DNA of 15,454 nucleotides. It comes from DAOUBA01 sp034432855 (GTDB lineage: Bacteria > Chloroflexota > Anaerolineae > B4-G1). Shown here piece by piece: positions 11,602 through 15,454 of this stretch (position 1 is its first letter; each line of letters starts with the position of its first letter). Position numbers and translations under genes: made by a program. Under the pieces are notes generated by a model that did not search any database, was not told where the DNA came from, and saw only the letters and a program-made list of their open reading frames with translations. The DNA is taken from the NCBI GenBank assembly GCA_034432855.1, contig DAOUBA010000247.1, forward strand, positions 1 to 15,454, read 5' to 3'.

Positions 11602-14394
11602 ATGACCGAACTCTCCAAAACCTACAACCCCAAAGAACACGAAGAACGCCTCTACAAATGGTGGGAGGAGCAGGGCTACTTCCGGCCCGAAAAACAGGTC
11701 GAATTGGGCCTGGCGACGCCCGACGGCCCACGTTGGTGCATCACCCTGCCGCCGCCCAACGTCACCGGCGCCTTGCACCTGGGCCACGCTATGGTCGCCG
11801 CCGTCGAAGACCTGATGACGCGCTACAACCGGATGAAGGGTCGGCAGACGCTCTTCCTGCCCGGCACCGACCATGCCGGCATCGCCACTCAGAACGTCGT
11901 CGAGCGCGAACTGCGCAAGACTGGGTTAACCCGCCACGACCTGGGACGGGAAAAATTCGTCGAACGGGTATGGGAATGGAAGCGCGTCTATCACGCCCGC
12001 ATCACCGAGCAGACCAAGCGGCTGGGCATGTCGTGCGATTGGACTCGTGAGCGGTTCACCCTCGACGAGAACCTCAGTTACGCTGTCCGCACCGCCTTTG
12101 TGCGCCTGTACGAGAAGGGGCTGATCTATCGCGGCACGTATCTCGTCAACTGGTGCCCGCGTTGCACCAGTGCCATCTCCGACCTGGAAGTAATCCCCGA
12201 CGAGCGTCCCGGCCACCTTTGGGTTGTGCGTTACCCGCTTGTCAATGCGGACTGGGATGGCCCACCCCCCCCCAGCCCCCCCCTGGGAGGGGGGGGAGAG
12301 AGGGGAGGGTGGGGCTCTGGCCGGTGGGCCGCCGGTGCCACCGAATTCATTCAGATGGCGACCACCCGCCCGGAGACCATCCTGGGCGATACCGCCGTCG
12401 CCGTAAACCCCAATGACCCACGCTGGCAACCGTTCATCGGCAGAACTGCCGTCTTGCCGGCGATCGGCCGCTGCATTCTCATCATTGCCGACGAGGCAGT
12501 GGATCCCGAATTCGGCACCGGCGCAGTCAAAGTCACCCCCGCGCACGACCCTGCCGACTATGAGATGGGGCTGCGTCACAGGCTGGACGCGCCCAACGTG
12601 ATGACCGACACGGCGGCGATGAACGAGAACGCCGGCCCCTACGCCGGACTCGACCGTTTCGAGTGTCGTCGCGCCATCGTGGCCGATCTGGAAAAGGAAG
12701 GGCTGCTCGTCAGAATCGAGCCGTACTTTCACGCCGTAGGTACCTGCGAGCGTTGCCACACCGACGTCGAGCCACGCATCTCCACACAGTGGTTCATACA
12801 CACCAAACCGCTCGCCGAGGCGGCAATGGCTGCTGTGCGTGAAGGGTGCACCGTCATCATCCCGGAGCGCGAAGAAAAGCGCTTCTTCCACTGGATGCAG
12901 AACATCCGCGACTGGTGCATCAGCCGCCAGTTGTGGTGGGGGCATCGTATCCCCGTGTGGTATTGCGACGACTGCGGCAAAGAGACCTGCACGCTAACTG
13001 ACCCCACTACTTGTGCCCATTGCGGCAGCAAGAACATCCACCAGGATGAGGACGTGCTCGATACCTGGTTCTCCTCCGGGCTGTGGCCCTTCTCGACGTT
13101 GGGCTGGCCGGATACCGACGCGCCCGACTATCGTCGGTACTACCCCACCGACGTGCGCGAGACCGCCTACGAGATTCTCTTCTTCTGGGTGGCGCGGGAG
13201 ATGATGCTGGGGATCGAACTTACTGGCCAGACGCCCTACTCCCTCGTCTACCTGCACGGCCTGGTGCGTACCAAAGAGGGCAAGAAGGTCAGCAAGTCCA
13301 TGGAGGACATTCAGGAGTACGATCCGCTCAATATCATCGAAAAGTACGGCTGCGATGCCTTGCGCTACACCCAACTGACCAGTTCTACGCCGGGTGTGGA
13401 CATGAGCCTCGACCCACGCCGGCTCGAAGGCGCTCGCAACTTTACGAACAAGATCTGGCAGGCCGCGCGGTTTGTCTTGTCAGGAGCCAGGGATCAGGGG
13501 CTAGGGGCTGGAGACGAGGGGCTGCCTCCTGCCTCCTGCGTCTTGCCCCCTGCCTCCTGCCTCCTGCTTCCTGATCGCTGGATTCTCTCCCGCCTCAACC
13601 GTCTGGTACAGAACGTGAACCATTTGTTCGAAGTGTACCAATACGGCGAAGCCGGTCGTCAAATCTACGAGTTCCTGTGGGGTGAGTATTGCGACTGGTA
13701 CATCGAAGCGTGCAAAGTGCGACTGTACGACAAGGCAGCGGATAAAGATACCCCACGTGCGGTCTTGCTGCACGTGCTGGCAACGGCGCTCAAACTGCTA
13801 CACCCGTTCATGCCCTTCGTCACCGAGGCGATCTGGCAGGCGTTGCCCGCTGCTGCACGGGATAGTGAGGCCCTCATCATTGCCCGCTGGCCCGAAGCCG
13901 ATACTGCCCTGCTCGACGATGAGGTCGAGGCGCGGATGGCGTTGCTGATGGAACTCGTGCGCGGCGTGCGCAACCTGCGCGCCGAATACGACGTGACCCC
14001 CGGCAAACGCATTCCTGCCGTCATCGCTGCCGGTGAGGCCACCCCGTGGCTGGAGGAGCAGCGCGCCATCCTCTGTGCCCTGGCCAAATTGGATGCCGAC
14101 CAGTTGACCATCCAGCAGGCTTTCCCGCCTCCGCCGCAATCTGCTACTGTCGTCGTGGGTGAGGTGGTCTGCTACCTGCCGCTGGCCGCGCTGGTCAATC
14201 TGGACGCCGAGCGCGAGCGGCTGTCGCAGGAACTGGCCGACATCGAAGCGCGCATTGCCCACAGCGAGGCTTTGTTGGCCGGCGATTTCGCGCACAAGGC
14301 GCCTGCTGCGGTCGTCCAGCGCGAGCGCGATAAACTGGCTGCCCTGCAAACCGAGCGAGCCAGACTCAAGGAGCGACTGGCTGGTTTAGAGTAG
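11602..14394 (+). CDS. valS: Valyl-tRNA synthetase with two in-frame low-complexity insertions
   Basis: A 930-aa class I synthetase that charges tRNA-Val. The HIGH-type motif is H59-L-G-H62 (PPPNVTGALHLGHAM), the KMSKS-type motif is K562-V-S-K-S566, the editing domain has ATTRPETILGDTAVAVNP, and paired cysteines (CERC near 373-376; CDDCG and CAHCG near 455-475) fit zinc ribbons. The C-terminal coiled-coil arm (LDAERERLSQELADIEARI onward) is typical of ValRS. Residues about 220-246 and 628-657 are low-complexity and lie at points where other ValRS proteins continue directly. Without them the length is about 873 aa, close to the usual bacterial size. The ATG at 11602 has AGGTG five bases upstream. 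Control by the T-box at 10153 is likely but interrupted by the VapBC-type pair. Confidence 0.96.
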   Translation: MTELSKTYNPKEHEERLYKWWEEQGYFRPEKQVELGLATPDGPRWCITLPPPNVTGALHLGHAMVAAVEDLMTRYNRMKGRQTLFLPGTDHAGIATQNVVERELRKTGLTRHDLGREKFVERVWEWKRVYHARITEQTKRLGMSCDWTRERFTLDENLSYAVRTAFVRLYEKGLIYRGTYLVNWCPRCTSAISDLEVIPDERPGHLWVVRYPLVNADWDGPPPPSPPLGGGGERGGWGSGRWAAGATEFIQMATTRPETILGDTAVAVNPNDPRWQPFIGRTAVLPAIGRCILIIADEAVDPEFGTGAVKVTPAHDPADYEMGLRHRLDAPNVMTDTAAMNENAGPYAGLDRFECRRAIVADLEKEGLLVRIEPYFHAVGTCERCHTDVEPRISTQWFIHTKPLAEAAMAAVREGCTVIIPEREEKRFFHWMQNIRDWCISRQLWWGHRIPVWYCDDCGKETCTLTDPTTCAHCGSKNIHQDEDVLDTWFSSGLWPFSTLGWPDTDAPDYRRYYPTDVRETAYEILFFWVAREMMLGIELTGQTPYSLVYLHGLVRTKEGKKVSKSMEDIQEYDPLNIIEKYGCDALRYTQLTSSTPGVDMSLDPRRLEGARNFTNKIWQAARFVLSGARDQGLGAGDEGLPPASCVLPPASCLLLPDRWILSRLNRLVQNVNHLFEVYQYGEAGRQIYEFLWGEYCDWYIEACKVRLYDKAADKDTPRAVLLHVLATALKLLHPFMPFVTEAIWQALPAAARDSEALIIARWPEADTALLDDEVEARMALLMELVRGVRNLRAEYDVTPGKRIPAVIAAGEATPWLEEQRAILCALAKLDADQLTIQQAFPPPPQSATVVVGEVVCYLPLAALVNLDAERERLSQELADIEARIAHSEALLAGDFAHKAPAAVVQRERDKLAALQTERARLKERLAGLE
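12259..12340 (+). repeat. Low-complexity C-run/G-run insertion 1 in valS
   Basis: Runs of C (near 12262-12283) followed by runs of G (near 12285-12312) form a potential long C:G hairpin and encode a PPPPSPPLGGGGERGGWGSG-type stretch just before the ATTRPET motif of the editing domain. In other ValRS proteins the strand before ATTRPET follows directly after the RYPL segment. The tract keeps the frame open. Confidence 0.75.
13480..13572 (+). repeat. Low-complexity CCTGCCTCCTG-type insertion 2 in valS
   Basis: A G-rich part (AGGGATCAGGGGCTAGGGG at 13489-13507) is followed by repeated CTGCCTCCTG units (13522-13572). It encodes residues about 628-657, including two PPASC repeats, between AARFVLS and DRWILSRLN, i.e. 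at the join between the catalytic core and the anticodon-binding domain. It is exactly in frame. Confidence 0.75.
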
Positions 14395-14562
14395 TTTTCG
14401 GGTAGCTACTCAGCCCGACCTCCCCGCTCTCTCTTCCTGTTGGCGCAAAGGGGAAGAGATATAGGTGGGGGTTTGGCGGGCGGCTTCGCCGACCGGGCAG
14501 TGTCGGCGCAGGCCGACACTTGGCGCGAAGCGTCTAAAGAGGGCGATTTCAATCGGCTGACA
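14395..14562. repeat. Non-coding spacer after valS with palindromes
   Basis: No gene is seen. Inverted repeats include CTCTTCC (14434-14440)/GGAAGAG (14452-14458) and GTGTCGGC (14500-14507)/GCCGACAC (14512-14519), with a short CGGC-TTC-GCCG hairpin between them. They resemble the hairpin cluster at 10520-10631 in style. Confidence 0.55.
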
Positions 14563-14598
14563 GGCTTCCAAAGCCACGTAGGCTGCGGAAGCCTTTTT
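14563..14598 (+). terminator. Intrinsic terminator downstream of valS
   Basis: GGCTTCC (14563-14569) pairs with GGAAGCC (14587-14593), an inner AGCC/GGCT pairing extends the stem, and TTTTT follows (14594-14598). It closes the T-box/VapBC/valS transcription unit before the carboxylase gene. Confidence 0.85.
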
Positions 14599-14623
14599 GC
14601 CCGTCACTTCCACTCCGCCTCGG

Positions 14624-14632
14624 TGTTATATA
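14624..14632 (+). promoter_or_regulatory. Possible extended -10 promoter of the carboxylase gene
   Basis: TG-T-TATATA (14624-14632) lies 36 bases before the start codon and after the terminator. No good -35 box is seen at the right distance, so the assignment is weak. Confidence 0.35.
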
Positions 14633-14668
14633 GAGCACCTAAGACGTAATCCCCAACGGAGGTTCATT

Positions 14669-15454
14669 ATGTCCCTTGATCCCAAGATCGAAAAACTGCG
14701 CCAGATGCGTCAAGAGGCCCGCCTCGGTGGAGGGCAAGAACGCATAGATGCCCAGCACGAAAAGGGCAAGATGACTGCCCGTGAGCGATTGGAGAAATTG
14801 CTCGACCCAGGCTCCTTCCACGAACTGGATTCTTTCGTCATCCACCGCGCCAGCGGCTTTGGCATCGAGAAGCAAAAGTACCTGGGCGATAGCGTCGTCA
14901 CCGGCTGGGGCGCGATCAACGGCCGTCTGGTGTACGTCTTTGCGCAGGATTTCACCGTCGTCGGTGGCAGCCTCTCCGAGGTGCACGCCGAAAAAGTCTG
15001 CAAGGTGATGGACCTGGCGATGAAGAACGGCGCGCCCATCATCGGCCTCGACGATTCCGGCGGCGCCCGCATCCAGGAGGGGGTTACTTCGCTGGCCGGC
15101 TATGGCGCCATCTTCTTGCGCAACGTGCTGGCCTCCGGCGTCGTCCCGCAGATTTCGGCCATTATGGGCCCTTGCGCCGGCGGCGCGGTCTATTCCCCGG
15201 CGATCACCGACTTTACGCTGATGGTCAAGGGAACGAGCAACATGTTCATCACCGGCCCCGACGTCGTCAAGGCCGTGACCCGCGAAGAGGTGACGTTCGA
15301 GGAACTCGGCGGGGCGATGACGCACAACGCCAGGAGCGGCGTCGCCCACTTTGCCGCCGAAAACGAAGAGCACTGCCTGACCCTCATCCGTCAACTGCTG
15401 AGTTACATCCCGCAGAACAACCTGGAGGATCCGCCCTTCGTCCCGACTGCCGAT
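14669..15454 (+). CDS. pccB: Propionyl-CoA carboxylase beta subunit / acyl-CoA carboxyltransferase (5' part, runs off window)
   Basis: The first 262 codons are present with no stop before the window edge; members are usually about 510-530 aa, so roughly half is visible. The protein is a biotin-dependent carboxyltransferase. Visible marks include the N-terminal ARERLEKLLDPGSF stretch, GLDDSGGARIQEGV, the oxyanion-hole region IMGPCAGGAVYSPA, and EELGGAMTHNARSGVAHF. It would transfer CO2 from carboxybiotin to propionyl-CoA (or acetyl-CoA), feeding methylmalonyl-CoA or malonyl-CoA. A methylmalonyl-CoA decarboxylase alpha subunit is an alternative from the same family. The ATG at 14669 follows GGAGG (14658-14662). 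It starts a new unit after the terminator at 14563-14598. Confidence 0.92.
   Translation, partial: MSLDPKIEKLRQMRQEARLGGGQERIDAQHEKGKMTARERLEKLLDPGSFHELDSFVIHRASGFGIEKQKYLGDSVVTGWGAINGRLVYVFAQDFTVVGGSLSEVHAEKVCKVMDLAMKNGAPIIGLDDSGGARIQEGVTSLAGYGAIFLRNVLASGVVPQISAIMGPCAGGAVYSPAITDFTLMVKGTSNMFITGPDVVKAVTREEVTFEELGGAMTHNARSGVAHFAAENEEHCLTLIRQLLSYIPQNNLEDPPFVPTAD

Noticed and set aside
11926..12945. 339-codon open frame on the minus strand
   Set aside because: It is antisense to conserved valS sequence, including the low-complexity insertion; long antisense frames are common at this GC content.
13480..13572. Frameshift or pseudogene in valS
   Set aside because: The frame is intact across both insertions, and all catalytic motifs lie in the same frame.

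Overview
The window is a GC-rich, almost fully coding stretch of a bacterial chromosome, with every convincing gene on the + strand. The T-box leader, the extended O-antigen-ligase/TPR protein, the propionyl-CoA carboxylase-type gene and the many short palindromes and simple-sequence tracts suggest a Chloroflexota-like lineage (Anaerolineae/Caldilineae/Chloroflexia). That assignment is an inference from style, not from a marker gene.

Region 1 (1-10121) reads as one long operon. A promoter with two palindromes just upstream (103-164) precedes an MNT nucleotidyltransferase/HEPN pair of toxin-antitoxin type. Its last codons overlap the start of a surface-polysaccharide cluster: NAD-dependent sugar-nucleotide epimerase/dehydratase, a 1248-aa O-antigen ligase/polymerase-like membrane protein with a TPR tail, a WecA/TagO-type polyprenyl-phosphate glycosylphosphotransferase, a nucleotide-sugar dehydrogenase, and a DedA/VTT-type membrane protein. 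Most junctions overlap by 4-11 nt or are only a few bases long. Together the genes would make an activated sugar (epimerase, dehydrogenase), load the first sugar phosphate on the lipid carrier (WecA-like), polymerise or ligate the glycan (O-antigen ligase-like) and perhaps recycle the carrier (DedA-like).

The highlight of region 1 is a full intein of 483 residues (7516-8964) with a LAGLIDADG homing endonuclease. It sits exactly at the catalytic cysteine of the sugar dehydrogenase, so the enzyme cannot be active before protein splicing.

Region 2 (10118-14394) starts with a consensus promoter and a T-box riboswitch whose specifier codon reads GTC (valine), ending in an intrinsic terminator. 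The expected target, valS, lies about 1.1 kb downstream. A RHH/PIN (VapBC-type) toxin-antitoxin module, with its own consensus promoter and palindromic operator, and a cluster of hairpin repeats separate the T-box from valS.

Region 3 (14395-15454) holds palindromes, an intrinsic terminator and the first 262 codons of a propionyl-CoA carboxylase beta-subunit-type gene that runs off the window.

Across the window, low-complexity elements occur in unusual places. Three CCAA/CTAA tetranucleotide tracts lie at gene junctions (6648-6705, 9515-9552, 11561-11591). Three in-frame low-complexity insertions lie within conserved genes (O-antigen ligase near 3783-3866, valS near 12259-12340 and 13480-13572). 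A perfect palindrome sits inside the T-box leader.
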